Assembly: GCA_031551865.1 (NCBI GenBank)
Contig: JAVBMY010000004.1
Coordinates: 1-64,000, forward strand
Length of the DNA stretch: 64,000 nt
Origin: Rikenella sp031551865
GTDB lineage: Bacteria > Bacteroidota > Bacteroidia > Bacteroidales > Rikenellaceae
Direction: 5' to 3'
The notes under the pieces are model-generated. The model saw only the letters and a list, made by a program, of their open reading frames with translations. It searched no databases and had not been told where the DNA came from. Shown here one piece after another: positions 15,573-25,088 of the stretch (the stretch's first letter is position 1; each line of letters begins with the position of its first letter). Both the position numbers and the translations under genes were made by a program.

Positions 15573-18473
15573 ATGTCTAAAAACCACGAACCGGAAGAGC
15601 AGTATATCCACGTCAAAGGGGCGCGGGTGCACAACCTCAAGAACATAGAGATTCGGATCCCTCATAACCGGCTCATCGTTGTGACCGGACTATCGGGCAG
15701 CGGGAAATCTACTCTTGCCTTCGACACCATCTTTGCCGAGGGGCAACGGCGTTATGTCGAGAGTTTGTCGGCCTACGCGCGCCAGTTCCTCGGAAAAATC
15801 GAAAAGCCCGACGTCGATTTCATCACCGGCATAGCCCCGGCGATTGCCGTAGAGCAGAAAGTCAACACCCGCAATCCCCGTTCCACCGTCGGCACCACTA
15901 CCGAGATACATGATTATCTGCGCCTGCTGTTCGCCCGCATCGGCCGCACTTATTCGCCCGTGAGCGGCGCCGAAGTCAAGGCACACACCACACAGGACGT
16001 GATCGACCGGATCACTGCCCTTCCGCAGGGCGAACGCGTGATGATTGCCGCTCCGGTCATACTCGCTGAGAAACAGGGGTTGATCGAAAAATTGACATTG
16101 CTGATGAAAGATGGCTTTGAAAGGCTTTTGGTAAACCCGGTCGCTCCGGCTGCCAAGCCTTCCAAAAGCGCTAAGGCCGCTCCGGCGGTATCGGGGAATG
16201 AACCTTTGCAAGTCAAATACGCCGAAGAGATTCTTCCGGGAATAGACCAATACAAGGCCGCAGGCCTCGCGGTGCTGATTGACCGCCTGACAGTGCCCGA
16301 ACTCCTGTCCGACAACGAGAAACACGATCCTGAATGGGTCAGCCGCCTGTTCGATTCGGGGCAGACCGCTTTTAGCATCGGCAATGGGGAATGCCTGATC
16401 GTGACCGGCACCCGGGCCGAAGTGTTCTCGAACCGTTTCGAAGCCGACGGAATCACCTTCCAGCCGCCGTTCGAACACCTGTTCAGTTTCAATAATCCGC
16501 TCGGCGCCTGCCCCCGCTGCGAGGGCTACGGCCGTGTGGTGGGTATCGACGAAGACCTCGTGATTCCCGACAAATCCAAAACTATTTACGACGACGCCAT
16601 CGTTTGTTGGCGGGGCGAAACGATGAAATGGTGGAAGGAGCAGACCATCGCTGCCGCTTCGAAATCGGGTCTTCCGATCCACAAACCCTTCTATGACCTG
16701 ACGCGCGAACAGAAAGCGCTCCTTTGGCGCGGTAATGAACATTTCCACGGCCTCGACGAATTCTTTGCCTTCCTCGAAAAAGAACGCTACAAAATACAGT
16801 ACCGCGTGATGCTGTCGCGCTACACCGGCAAGACCACCTGCCCCGACTGCGGCGGCGGTCGCCTGTGCAAAGAAGCTACCTACGTACGCGTCGGCGGACG
16901 CAATATCGTCGACCTCTCGTTTATGCCCGTTTCGGAGTTGCGCGTCTTTTTCGACCACCTTGCGGAAGAACTCGACGAACACGACCGCTCGGTGGGCGAA
17001 CGCGCCCTCATCGAGATTCGCAACCGCCTGCAATACCTCGACGACGTGGGCCTTGCTTACCTGAACCTCGACCGCATGTCGTCGACCCTGAGCGGCGGCG
17101 AAAGCCAGCGCATCAACCTGGCCACCTCGCTCGGCAGCAGCCTGGTGGGGTCGCTTTATATACTCGACGAGCCGAGCATCGGTCTGCATCCCCGCGATAC
17201 CGAGAAACTGATCGGCGTGCTGAAACAACTGCGCGACCTCGGCAATACGGTGATTGTGGTAGAGCACGACGCCGAAATCATCCGCGCCGCCGACCAGATC
17301 ATCGACATCGGCCCGATGGCCGGCTACCTGGGCGGCGATATCGTCTTCCAGGGTACGGCCGCCGAGCTGGACAAAGCCTCGACGAAGAGCCTCACGGCCG
17401 CCTACATGCTTGGCCGCGAACGCATCGAGGCCCCCTCGAAACCCAGAAAATGGCACAACTACATCGAGATTAAGGGAGCCCGGGAACACAACCTGAAGAA
17501 CATAGACGTACGCATCCCACTCGGCGTGATCACCTGTGTGACCGGGGTGAGCGGCAGCGGAAAATCGTCACTGGTCAAAGACATCCTCTACCCGGCCATG
17601 CGCCGTCACTTGATCGAAACCGGCGACCGTCCCGGCGATTTCGATTCGCTCGAAGGCGACCTGCAGTTGGTCAAAGGCGTGGAGTTGATCGACCAGAACC
17701 CCATCGGGCGGTCGCTGCGCTCTAATCCCGTGACCTACATCAAGGCTTATGACGAGATCCGCCGCCTTTTCTCCGAACAACAGTTAGCCAGGCAATACAA
17801 GTTCGACCCATCGAGCTTTTCGTTCAATATTGCGGGCGGCCGTTGCGAAGAGTGTAAGGGCGAGGGGATCATCAGAGTCGAGATGCAGTTCATGGCCGAT
17901 GTTGAGCTGGTGTGCGAAACTTGTGGAGGGAAGCGCTTCAAAGACGAGATACTCGAAGTGAAATACCGCGGCCTGTCAATCCACGACGTGCTGGAAATGA
18001 GTATCGACGAGGCCATAGCGTTCTTCGGCCAATATAAACAGGAAGACAAGATAAACGCCCGTATTGTCGAGAAACTCAAAGTATTGCAGGATGTCGGATT
18101 GGGCTATGTGAAACTGGGGCAGTCCTCGTCGACCCTGAGTGGCGGCGAGAGCCAGCGCGTGAAACTCGCCTCGTTCCTGCTGAAAGAGAACAGCAGCCAA
18201 CCCTTATTGTTCATCTTCGACGAGCCGACCACCGGGCTCCATTTCCACGACATCAAAAAACTGCTCGCCTCGTTCGATGCGCTGATGTTACGCGGCCACA
18301 CGGTGGTGATTGTAGAACACAACATGGAAGTCGTGAAATGTGCCGACTGGCTCATCGACCTCGGCGCCGAAGGTGGCGAAGCGGGCGGGCATCTTGTATT
18401 CGCAGGCACGCCCCGCGAACTGGCCGACAGCGGAGCAGGATACACTGGTAAATACTTGAAAGGGTTATTGTAA
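15573..18473 (+). CDS. uvrA: UvrA-family excinuclease ATPase, paralogue 1
   Basis: A 966-residue UvrA. Both ABC modules are complete: Walker A GLSGSGKST near residue 50 and GVSGSGKSS near 655, signature STLSGGESQR twice, and Walker B ILDEPSIGLH and IFDEPTTGLH. The C-terminal zinc module is intact (GGRCEECKGEG ... CETCGGKRF). The first zinc module of classical UvrA is only half present (CPRCEGYG), and an inserted Pro/Ala/Lys stretch (about 188-204) is unusual. A second UvrA lies at 49519-52371; which of the two does bulk nucleotide excision repair cannot be told from sequence. The M16 peptidase gene starts 5 bp after the stop. Confidence 0.93.
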   Translation: MSKNHEPEEQYIHVKGARVHNLKNIEIRIPHNRLIVVTGLSGSGKSTLAFDTIFAEGQRRYVESLSAYARQFLGKIEKPDVDFITGIAPAIAVEQKVNTRNPRSTVGTTTEIHDYLRLLFARIGRTYSPVSGAEVKAHTTQDVIDRITALPQGERVMIAAPVILAEKQGLIEKLTLLMKDGFERLLVNPVAPAAKPSKSAKAAPAVSGNEPLQVKYAEEILPGIDQYKAAGLAVLIDRLTVPELLSDNEKHDPEWVSRLFDSGQTAFSIGNGECLIVTGTRAEVFSNRFEADGITFQPPFEHLFSFNNPLGACPRCEGYGRVVGIDEDLVIPDKSKTIYDDAIVCWRGETMKWWKEQTIAAASKSGLPIHKPFYDLTREQKALLWRGNEHFHGLDEFFAFLEKERYKIQYRVMLSRYTGKTTCPDCGGGRLCKEATYVRVGGRNIVDLSFMPVSELRVFFDHLAEELDEHDRSVGERALIEIRNRLQYLDDVGLAYLNLDRMSSTLSGGESQRINLATSLGSSLVGSLYILDEPSIGLHPRDTEKLIGVLKQLRDLGNTVIVVEHDAEIIRAADQIIDIGPMAGYLGGDIVFQGTAAELDKASTKSLTAAYMLGRERIEAPSKPRKWHNYIEIKGAREHNLKNIDVRIPLGVITCVTGVSGSGKSSLVKDILYPAMRRHLIETGDRPGDFDSLEGDLQLVKGVELIDQNPIGRSLRSNPVTYIKAYDEIRRLFSEQQLARQYKFDPSSFSFNIAGGRCEECKGEGIIRVEMQFMADVELVCETCGGKRFKDEILEVKYRGLSIHDVLEMSIDEAIAFFGQYKQEDKINARIVEKLKVLQDVGLGYVKLGQSSSTLSGGESQRVKLASFLLKENSSQPLLFIFDEPTTGLHFHDIKKLLASFDALMLRGHTVVIVEHNMEVVKCADWLIDLGAEGGEAGGHLVFAGTPRELADSGAGYTGKYLKGLL

Positions 18474-18478
18474 GGATC

Positions 18479-19711
18479 ATGGCCTCTGAATTTGAAGACT
18501 TTACCCTCGATAACGGCATCCGTTGCGTGCACCGCAACGATCGGAATCCCATCGCCCACGTCAGTTTAACTATAGGTGCAGGCACACGCGATGAAGGCCC
18601 TGAGCAGCATGGGGTTGCCCACCTGGTAGAACACTTGCTTTTCAAGGGTACCGCCCGGCGTTCATCGTTCCGGATCAATAGCCTGCTCGAAAGTTCGGGC
18701 GGAGACCTGAACGCCTTTACGACCCGCGAAGAGACGGTCATACACGCGTCGTTTGTACGTTCGGAATACGCAAAGGCCGTTGACCTGCTGTCGGATATGG
18801 CTTTCAATTCGACGTTTGACCCGGTGCAGATGAATAAGGAACGGAATGTGATCTACGACGAGATCAATGCTTATCGCGATTCACCCGCCGAACTGATCTA
18901 CGACGAATTCGAAGAGCTCTTGTTTGTCGGCTCGCCGCTGGGGCGCAATATCCTCGGCGACAAACGCAACCTGAAAAAAGCTACGCCCGGACAACTCCGG
19001 CAATTCGTGTCGGAAAATTACGATACGTCTCAAATGGTTTTCACGTCGAGCGGTGGTATTAGCCAGCGCCGGTTCCGCGAAGTGTGCGGGCATTACCTGG
19101 CCCCCTTTCCCGCACGGCGCCGTTCGCCTGAAAACATGAGGACCGCCCCGCCACGGCAACCTCGGTTCGACAGGATGAAGCAGAAGAACGGTTACCAGGC
19201 GCACTGTATCCTGGGCGGCTACGGCTATGACCTTCACGACGAGCGCCGGCTCGGCCTGTCGTTCCTGGTCAACCTGCTCGGGGGGCCGCTGTCGGTATCG
19301 CGGCTCAACATGCAGCTCCGGGAACGTTATGCGCTGACTTACAGCGTTGAGGCCGGGTATACTCCTTATTCCGACAGTGGCATTGTAACCGTTTACCTCG
19401 GCTGCGACAGCGAGAAACTTGATAAATCCCTCGGGTTGGTACGCAACGAACTGCGCCGCTTGCGGGATGCCGCCCTGACCGGGATACAACTGGCCCGTGC
19501 TAAAAAACAGTTCCTCGGGCAACTGGCCCTGTCAAACGAAAACCCCGAAAACCTGATTCTCGGTATCGGTAAAAGCCTGCTTACATACGGCTGTTACGAA
19601 ACCAGCGCGCAAATTGCGGCGCGCGTCATGGCCCTGACTTCGCCGCAACTGCTTGAAGTCGCCAACGACATCTTCAGCGAGGAGAAACTTTCGTCGTTGA
19701 TTTATCGGTAA
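18479..19711 (+). CDS. M16 family zinc metallopeptidase
   Basis: A 410-residue processing-peptidase-like protein. The inverted zinc motif HxxEH is at His48-Glu51-His52 (HGVAHLVEHLLFKGT) and the third ligand is probably Glu128 (ERNVIYDEIN), at the usual distance. The C-terminal half is the inactive M16 repeat, with the YSVEAGYTPYSDSG and R/Y-type segment (RERYALTYSV). No signal peptide, so it is cytoplasmic or membrane-associated. It follows uvrA closely and probably shares its transcript. The substrate is unknown. Confidence 0.93.
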   Translation: MASEFEDFTLDNGIRCVHRNDRNPIAHVSLTIGAGTRDEGPEQHGVAHLVEHLLFKGTARRSSFRINSLLESSGGDLNAFTTREETVIHASFVRSEYAKAVDLLSDMAFNSTFDPVQMNKERNVIYDEINAYRDSPAELIYDEFEELLFVGSPLGRNILGDKRNLKKATPGQLRQFVSENYDTSQMVFTSSGGISQRRFREVCGHYLAPFPARRRSPENMRTAPPRQPRFDRMKQKNGYQAHCILGGYGYDLHDERRLGLSFLVNLLGGPLSVSRLNMQLRERYALTYSVEAGYTPYSDSGIVTVYLGCDSEKLDKSLGLVRNELRRLRDAALTGIQLARAKKQFLGQLALSNENPENLILGIGKSLLTYGCYETSAQIAARVMALTSPQLLEVANDIFSEEKLSSLIYR

Positions 19712-19855
19712 CTATACATCTTCGCACCGCATTTCTGCCCGTCATTGCTGCTATTTGGGTCACGGCGGCACCCGGGCCTTGCCCTGAGCGCAGTCCGAAG
19801 GGGGTGGATGGTGCGGGAATTGCGGACATCTTCCCGGTTTGATCGGCAAAAAACT

Positions 19856-20500
19856 ATGAAAAGCGACCTGGAACGTTACATACTTGACCATATCTCGCCC
19901 GAAGACAACCTGCTACGTGAGCTCGACCGGCGTACTCACTTGCAGCTCGTGCAGCCGCGTATGATTTCGGGGCACCTGCAGGGGCGGCTGCTCGAAATAC
20001 TCGCGGCAATGCTGGCCCCGCGTACGGTGCTGGAGTTGGGTACGTTTACGGGTTATTCCGCCATATCCATTGCCCGCGGGCTCGGCGAAGGAGCAGTATT
20101 GCATACGGTCGAACAGAATGACGAGTTGCAAGGTATTGCTTCGGAGTTCTTCGAACAGGCCCGCCCGTCGTTGCAAGCGGATATCGTGCAGCACATAGGT
20201 CCGGCGCTTGAGGTTGTGCCCCGGCTCGGACTGGTGTTCGACCTGGTGTTCATCGACGCCGACAAACGCGAATATCCCGATTACTACCGGATGCTGATGG
20301 ACGGCGGGCTGGTGCGTAGCGGTTCGGTGATCCTGGCCGATAACGTGCTGTGGAGCGGCAAGGTTGCCGAACCGCTCGTCCGCAACGACAATTATACGGC
20401 CGCCTTACTCGAATTCAACGACATGGTGCGCGACGACTCCCGTGTCGAGAAGGTAATCCTGCCTCTTCGCGACGGTTTGACGATCATACGGGTGAAATAA
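19856..20500 (+). CDS. SAM-dependent O-methyltransferase (class I, CaMT/COMT-like)
   Basis: Start at ATG 19856 (MKSDLERYIL) gives 214 residues, normal for the family; the longer frame runs through a repeat-like intergenic stretch. The SAM-binding motif I is VLELGTFTGYSAISIA (about 61-76), motif II includes LHTVEQND, and the metal-binding and catalytic residues are in VFIDADKREYPDYY and ILADNVLWSG. It methylates catechol-like hydroxyls in homologues; the substrate here is unknown. Confidence 0.93.
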   Translation: MKSDLERYILDHISPEDNLLRELDRRTHLQLVQPRMISGHLQGRLLEILAAMLAPRTVLELGTFTGYSAISIARGLGEGAVLHTVEQNDELQGIASEFFEQARPSLQADIVQHIGPALEVVPRLGLVFDLVFIDADKREYPDYYRMLMDGGLVRSGSVILADNVLWSGKVAEPLVRNDNYTAALLEFNDMVRDDSRVEKVILPLRDGLTIIRVK

Positions 20501-20505
20501 AATCA

Positions 20506-20562
20506 AAACTCCCCCATTTGATTCTGTATTTTCGGGCATAGCAAGGTCGGATCGGGGAGTTT
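20506..20562 (+). terminator. Possible terminator after the methyltransferase gene
   Basis: AAACTCCCC (20506-20514) can pair with GGGGAGTTT (20554-20562) over 9 bp with a 39-nt loop, starting 6 bp after the stop codon. The long loop and weak T-tail make this uncertain. Confidence 0.35.
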
Positions 20563-20631
20563 AACGTAGCATAACGGCAAGATAAAGGAGAACCTTCTAT
20601 ACTCCACCATTCCTCATAAAATAAGTATACG

Positions 20632-21711
20632 ATGCAACCCACCCGCATATTGGTTATCAACCCCGGTTCAACCACCACCAAGATCGCCATTTACGACAAT
20701 GCTGAACCGCTTTTCGAGAAAAATCTGAGCCATTCATCCGATGAATTGGCTGCATTCTCAAGTGTCGTGTCTCAATTCGACTTTCGCAAAAAGGCCATCT
20801 TGGCTGCATTGGCCGAAGAAGTCGTGGCTGTGGAAGGGATAGATGCCGTGATCGGTCGCGGTGGCCTGTTGAGACCTATTCCATCGGGTGTTTACGAGGT
20901 CAACGAACCGATGTGCCGCGACTTCCGGAGCTCGGCCTATGGTGAACACGCTTCGAATCTGGGCGGCTTGCTGGCTCTGGAGATCGCATCGCTGACCCCT
21001 GTTCCGCGGGCTTATATCGCCGATCCGGTAGTAGTGGACGAGATGGACGACGTGGCGCGCATCAGCGGACATCCCCTGTTTCCGCGCCGGTCGGTGTTTC
21101 ATGCCCTGAACCACAAAGCTGTGGCCCGGCGTTATGCCGCGGAAATCGGTCGAAGCTACGAAGATATGAACCTGATTGTGGCCCATATGGGTGGCGGCGT
21201 GTCGGTCGCAGCCCACAGGCAGGGCAGGGTAGTCGATGTGAATAATGCCCTCGAAGGCGATGGGCCGTTTTCGCCCGAGAGGGTGGGGGCCCTTCCGGCC
21301 ATGCAAGTAGCCAGGCTTTGCTTTTCGGGCGAATACACGCCGAAGGAAGTCGATAGGATGTTGAAAGGATGCGGCGGACTTGTAGCTCACCTCGGGACGA
21401 ACGATATGCGTGTGGCTTTGCAGCAAGTTGCCGATGGAGATGCCCAGTCGATGGCGGTCGTGAAGTCCTTTTGTTATGCCGTGTCCAAAGCGGTGGGCGA
21501 AATGGCGGTTGTTCTCTGCGGTAAGGCCGATGCCATTCTTCTGACCGGGGGAATTGCCCACAGCGAGCTGATTTGCGACACGATTGGCTCGCGTGTCAGT
21601 TTCATCGCCCCGCTGAAAATATATGGAGGAGAGGATGAAATGAGTGCCCTGGCCGCCAATGCCCTGAATGCTGTCCGCGGCGAGGTGAAACCCGGAGAAT
21701 ATGGAGCGTAA
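20632..21711 (+). CDS. buk: Butyrate kinase
   Basis: A 359-residue acetokinase-family protein that interconverts butyrate + ATP and butyryl phosphate. Landmarks: ILVINPGSTTTKIAIY (6-21), AVIGRGGLLRPIPSGVY, HMGGGVSVAAHRQGR (about 186-200), ALEGDGPFSPERVG, and the C-terminal ILLTGGIAHS nucleotide loop. Length and motifs fit butyrate kinase better than acetate kinase (about 400 residues). Phosphotransbutyrylase is not adjacent, so the direction (butyrate production or branched-acid use) is open. Confidence 0.93.
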   Translation: MQPTRILVINPGSTTTKIAIYDNAEPLFEKNLSHSSDELAAFSSVVSQFDFRKKAILAALAEEVVAVEGIDAVIGRGGLLRPIPSGVYEVNEPMCRDFRSSAYGEHASNLGGLLALEIASLTPVPRAYIADPVVVDEMDDVARISGHPLFPRRSVFHALNHKAVARRYAAEIGRSYEDMNLIVAHMGGGVSVAAHRQGRVVDVNNALEGDGPFSPERVGALPAMQVARLCFSGEYTPKEVDRMLKGCGGLVAHLGTNDMRVALQQVADGDAQSMAVVKSFCYAVSKAVGEMAVVLCGKADAILLTGGIAHSELICDTIGSRVSFIAPLKIYGGEDEMSALAANALNAVRGEVKPGEYGA

Positions 21712-21904
21712 ATTTCCTTGATCTCTCCGGCTGGATATACCTCTTCACCATGTCATCCGGGGCGACGTCGAATCGACGCTGGCAACAAGAGTAATCAAGT
21801 TTGTTTACATGATCGGGCAACGATGAGGAGTGGCTTTAAAAACCTGCTCAATCATTCATCGCCTGAAAAAATCCTTCCCCTCCGTTCGGGATGGTATGCG
21901 AAAT

Positions 21905-21940
21905 AAAAGTCCCCGCTACATTATGCAGCGGGGACTTTTT
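21905..21940. terminator. Bidirectional terminator between buk and tsf
   Basis: A 13-bp perfect stem (21905-21917 with 21927-21939) with A-run and T-run flanks ends the converging buk and tsf genes. The 270-bp gap contains no other feature I can support. Confidence 0.9.
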
Positions 21941-21981
21941 AATGGGCGGGTATTATTATTCCGGCTCTGAAATAGATGAGC

Positions 21982-22806
21982 TTAGTCGTTGAGCGAAAAA
22001 CGCTTGTAAGCAACGACGGTGGCCGAGGGATTGGCGTTCTTGATGAACTGTCCGACGGTCATCTTGTTGTCTTTTACGAGGGCCTGGTTCAGCAGGGTCG
22101 ATTCCGAGAGGAATTTTTTGACTTTACCTTCGGCAATTTTGTCGAGCAGGTTGTCGGGTTTACCTTCCTGGCGGGCTTGTTCGCGGCCGATTTCGCGCTC
22201 TTTTTCGAGTACATCGGCGGGGCAGTCGGCTTCGCTGATCGATACGGGGGCCATGGCGGCAGCCTGCATCGCTACGTCGTGGGCCACTTCGGCAGGCACG
22301 GCGGCGCTGAAACCTACGAGTGTACCGAGCTTGTTGTTCATGTGGATGTAGCTGTCGCACACCTCAGCTTCAATCTTGGCGTAGTAAGCGATCTCGATCT
22401 TTTCGCCGGTTTGGCCCGATTTGTCGGTTACAAGTTCGTTGACCGTCTGGTTGCCTTGTTTTACGGCCTTGAGGGCGTCGAGGTCAGCGGCGTCGTTCTT
22501 GACGGCGATGTCGAGCATCTCTTTGGCAATGGCTACGAAGCCTTCGTTCTTGGCCACGAAGTCAGTCTCGCAAGCCAGGCAGAGCATGTAGGCTTTTTTC
22601 TTATCGGGAGTCACGAAGGCCACGACGGCTCCTTCCGAGGCGGTGCGGTCGGCGCGTTTGCTGGCGATGAGTTTGCCTTTCTCGCGGATGATGTCTTGTG
22701 CGCGGCTGAAGTCGCCTTCGGCTTCGATGAGTGCGTTTTTGCAGTCCATCATGCCGGCGCCTGTCATTTGACGCAGTTTCGCTACGTCTGCTGCTTTAAT
22801 TTCCAT
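21982..22806 (-). CDS. tsf: Translation elongation factor Ts
   Basis: Start at ATG 22806 (MEIKAADVAKL) gives 274 residues; the longer frame from 22878 passes through the rpsB-tsf terminator. EF-Ts exchanges GDP for GTP on EF-Tu. The signature LRQMTGAGMMDCKNAL (11-26) and the catalytic core CETDFVAKNEGF (about 77-88) are present, and the C-terminal module has KFLSESTLLNQALVKD. Follows rpsB, the normal bacterial order. Confidence 0.98.
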   Translation of the reverse strand: MEIKAADVAKLRQMTGAGMMDCKNALIEAEGDFSRAQDIIREKGKLIASKRADRTASEGAVVAFVTPDKKKAYMLCLACETDFVAKNEGFVAIAKEMLDIAVKNDAADLDALKAVKQGNQTVNELVTDKSGQTGEKIEIAYYAKIEAEVCDSYIHMNNKLGTLVGFSAAVPAEVAHDVAMQAAAMAPVSISEADCPADVLEKEREIGREQARQEGKPDNLLDKIAEGKVKKFLSESTLLNQALVKDNKMTVGQFIKNANPSATVVAYKRFSLND

Positions 22807-22841
22807 ATGATTTTCCTTTCCTAAAGTATGTTTTGTGATTT

Positions 22842-22883
22842 GAAAAAAGGGCGTGTCAATTCCTGAAAGCCTCGACACACCCT
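22842..22883 (-). terminator. Terminator or attenuator between rpsB and tsf
   Basis: On the minus strand a 10-bp stem (22883-22874 with 22857-22848, one wobble) is followed by six T (22847-22842). It lies 31 bp after the rpsB stop and would reduce tsf transcription relative to rpsB, a known type of attenuation in this operon in other bacteria. Confidence 0.75.
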
Positions 22884-22913
22884 TGGTTTTGCGTTGACGA
22901 TCCGTCGCTGGAT

Positions 22914-23759
22914 TTATTCGGCGGCCTCTTCTGTCTTTTCTTCTTCGAGGACTTCGGCGAGGGCTTCTTCCGCTTCGGCGGCTTTGGTCTTGCGGGGGCG
23001 GAGGCCTTTGCCCGGAGTTGAGCCGGCGTGTTCACCGGTAGCTTCGGCGGTGGCTTCTTTCTCTTTCTCGATCTTACGCTCGGTGAGGCCTTCCTGAATA
23101 GAAGAACCCACTACGTCGAGGATGATCTCGATGGATTTGCTGGCGTCATCGTTGGCCGGGATCACGAAGTCGATGTTCGTGGGGTCGCAGCAAGTGTCGA
23201 CCATGGCAAATACGGGGATTCCGAGGCGGTTGGCCTCTTTCACGGCGTTAGCCTCTTTCTGCACGTCGATCACGAACAGGGCGGCGGGCAGGCGGGTGAG
23301 GTCGGCGATTGAACCGAGGTTTTTCTCAAGTTTGGCGCGTTGGCGGCTCACCTGGAGTTTCTCGCGTTTGCTGAAGTTTTCGTAAGTACCGTCGGCGTTC
23401 ATGCGGTCGATGGTGTCCATCTTCTTGACGGCTTTGCGGATGGTGGGGAAGTTGGTGAGCATTCCGCCGGGCCAGCGTTCGGTGACGTAGGGCATACCCA
23501 TCGCAGCCACTTTCTCGGCTACGATGTCTTTGGCCTGCTTCTTCGTGGCGACGAAGAGCACTTTGCGGCCTGATTTGGCGATCTGCTTCAGTGCGGCGGC
23601 CGCATCATCGAGCATTACTGCGGTTTTGTGGAGGTCGATGATGTGGATGCCGTTCTTCTCCATAAATATATACGGAGCCATTTTGGGGTTCCACTTGCGT
23701 TTGAGGTGGCCGAAGTGTACGCCTGCCTCAAGCAGTTGGTTGAAGTCTGTTTTAGACAT
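22914..23759 (-). CDS. rpsB: 30S ribosomal protein S2
   Basis: Start at ATG 23759 (MSKTDFNQLLEAGVHFGH) gives 281 residues. The core is unmistakable (GVHFGHLKRKWNPKM, RKVLFVATKKQAKD, YVTERWPGGMLTN, VIPANDDASKSI). The last 50 residues or so form an Ala/Glu/Lys-rich tail beyond the usual end, common in Bacteroidales S2. First gene of rpsB-tsf. Confidence 0.98.
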   Translation of the reverse strand: MSKTDFNQLLEAGVHFGHLKRKWNPKMAPYIFMEKNGIHIIDLHKTAVMLDDAAAALKQIAKSGRKVLFVATKKQAKDIVAEKVAAMGMPYVTERWPGGMLTNFPTIRKAVKKMDTIDRMNADGTYENFSKREKLQVSRQRAKLEKNLGSIADLTRLPAALFVIDVQKEANAVKEANRLGIPVFAMVDTCCDPTNIDFVIPANDDASKSIEIILDVVGSSIQEGLTERKIEKEKEATAEATGEHAGSTPGKGLRPRKTKAAEAEEALAEVLEEEKTEEAAE

Positions 23760-24172
23760 TGTGTTTTTACTTTGTTTTTGTTTGAAAAACTGTGTGTTCA
23801 TCGGAGGGGCTTTGGTCATGCCCGTTTCTCGTGGCCGATTTTCCTGATTAAGGGATTCACGGTGCGTGTGTAGCCGACGGTTAACGGGTTTACACCCTCT
23901 TCTCTTTTACGGTAACTCGCGGGTAGCACTTTATCTGCATATCGCCTGGGGGGCGATGGCTGCCGGTGCGGCAGGCAGGGGAGTGGTCCCTCGGGTTTTG
24001 GCGCAGTCTGGCAACGAAACAGTAGTACGTTATGGGGTCGCAGTCTGTTTCTGTTTACGGCCGGTGCCTCGCGGCGGGGCCTGCGGTGACTGTGGGTAGT
24101 GCAGGGCTTTCGGTGTCCGTACTCCGGGTCAGGCGGCGCGGTTAGGCGGCCTGAGGTACGGGCTGCCCAATA
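23760..24172. other. 413-bp spacer between rpsI and rpsB
   Basis: No coding frame with family similarity. It is GC-rich with small potential hairpins, and should hold the rpsB promoter and leader on the minus strand, but I could not place a convincing TAnnTTTG box or a known ribosomal-protein leader structure. Confidence 0.5.
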
Positions 24173-24568
24173 TTAGCGCTTGCTGAATTGGAAGCGTTTG
24201 CGGGCACCGGGCTGACCGGGTTTCTTACGCTCGACTTTACGTGAGTCGCGGGTGAGGAAACCGTTCTTTTTGAGTTCCGGGCGCAATTCGGGGTTCATCT
24301 CGATCAGGCAACGCGAGATGCCGAGGCGTGCAGCTTCGGCTTGTCCTTTGATGCCACCTCCGACGAGGTTGATGTTGATGTCCACTCCTTCGGCAAGGTT
24401 GGTGACCGCGAGAGGCTGCTTCACCACGAACTGGAAAATTTCCAGCGGGAAGTAGTTCTCGATGGTACGACCGTTGATTTTAATCTCTCCTTTGCCACCG
24501 GGTGTAAGGTATACACGGGCGACGGCGGATTTACGGCGTCCTACGGCGTTCAAGACTTCTTGGCTCAT
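24173..24568 (-). CDS. rpsI: 30S ribosomal protein S9
   Basis: A 131-residue S9 with the expected VGRRKSAVARVYLTPG start and the basic C-terminal tail ending RKRFQFSKR, which reaches the decoding centre. Six bp separate it from the rplM stop, the conserved rplM-rpsI pair. Confidence 0.98.
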   Translation of the reverse strand: MSQEVLNAVGRRKSAVARVYLTPGGKGEIKINGRTIENYFPLEIFQFVVKQPLAVTNLAEGVDININLVGGGIKGQAEAARLGISRCLIEMNPELRPELKKNGFLTRDSRKVERKKPGQPGARKRFQFSKR

Positions 24569-24574
24569 TTGTTA

Positions 24575-25030
24575 CTATTTAAGTTCGTTTAGGGTGATGG
24601 TTTTCGGTGACTGTGCGGCGTGCGGATGTTCGCTGCCAGCATAGACCTTAAGGTTTTTGAGGATAGCGTCGCCGAGACGGTTCTTGGGCAACATGCCTTT
24701 GACGGCGTGGTTGACCAGGAATTCGGGACGTTTCGCAAGGTAAGCAGCCGGCGTAGTCAACCGTTGGCCGCCCGGATAACCGGTGTGGCGGACGTATTGC
24801 TTGTCGCTCAACTTTTTACCCGTAAGTCTCACTTTGTCTGCATTGATTACGATAACGTTGTCGCCGCAGTCGACGTGAGGAGTGTAGCTGGGCTTGTTCT
24901 TGCCGCGCAGGATCTTGGCAACCTGCGAAGCGAGCCGCCCCAACACTTGGTCTGTGGCGTCGATGACGTACCATTCTTTCGAGGCGGTCGCGACGTTCAC
25001 ATAGGTGGTTTTGTAGCTTAATGACTCCAC
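24575..25030 (-). CDS. rplM: 50S ribosomal protein L13
   Basis: L13 is recognised from WYVIDATDQVLGRLASQVAK, the HVDCGDNVIVINADKV block and HTGYPGGQR. I chose a GTG start at 25030 (reads MESLSYKT), giving 151 residues, because Bacteroidales L13 proteins begin with a similar ...LSYKT segment. The alternative ATG at 25075 adds 15 residues without similarity and would lie only about 10 nt after the predicted transcription start. First gene of the rplM-rpsI operon. Confidence 0.93.
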   Translation of the reverse strand: MESLSYKTTYVNVATASKEWYVIDATDQVLGRLASQVAKILRGKNKPSYTPHVDCGDNVIVINADKVRLTGKKLSDKQYVRHTGYPGGQRLTTPAAYLAKRPEFLVNHAVKGMLPKNRLGDAILKNLKVYAGSEHPHAAQSPKTITLNELK

Positions 25031-25088
25031 TGTGTTTACGTGTGTTTGATGAATATTGGTTTCTCCCGTTCCCATATTACGGGGCGTG

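Noticed and set aside
15690..17489. A 599-codon open frame on the minus strand inside uvrA paralogue 1
   Set aside because: It is fully antisense to UvrA with clear ABC motifs; no protein family features of its own.
20632..21711. Acetate kinase
   Set aside because: Length (359) and motif spacing fit butyrate kinase; acetate kinases are about 400 residues.
22842..22883. Start of tsf at the longer upstream ATG (22878)
   Set aside because: That frame runs through the hairpin and T-tract between rpsB and tsf and adds residues unlike any EF-Ts N-terminus.
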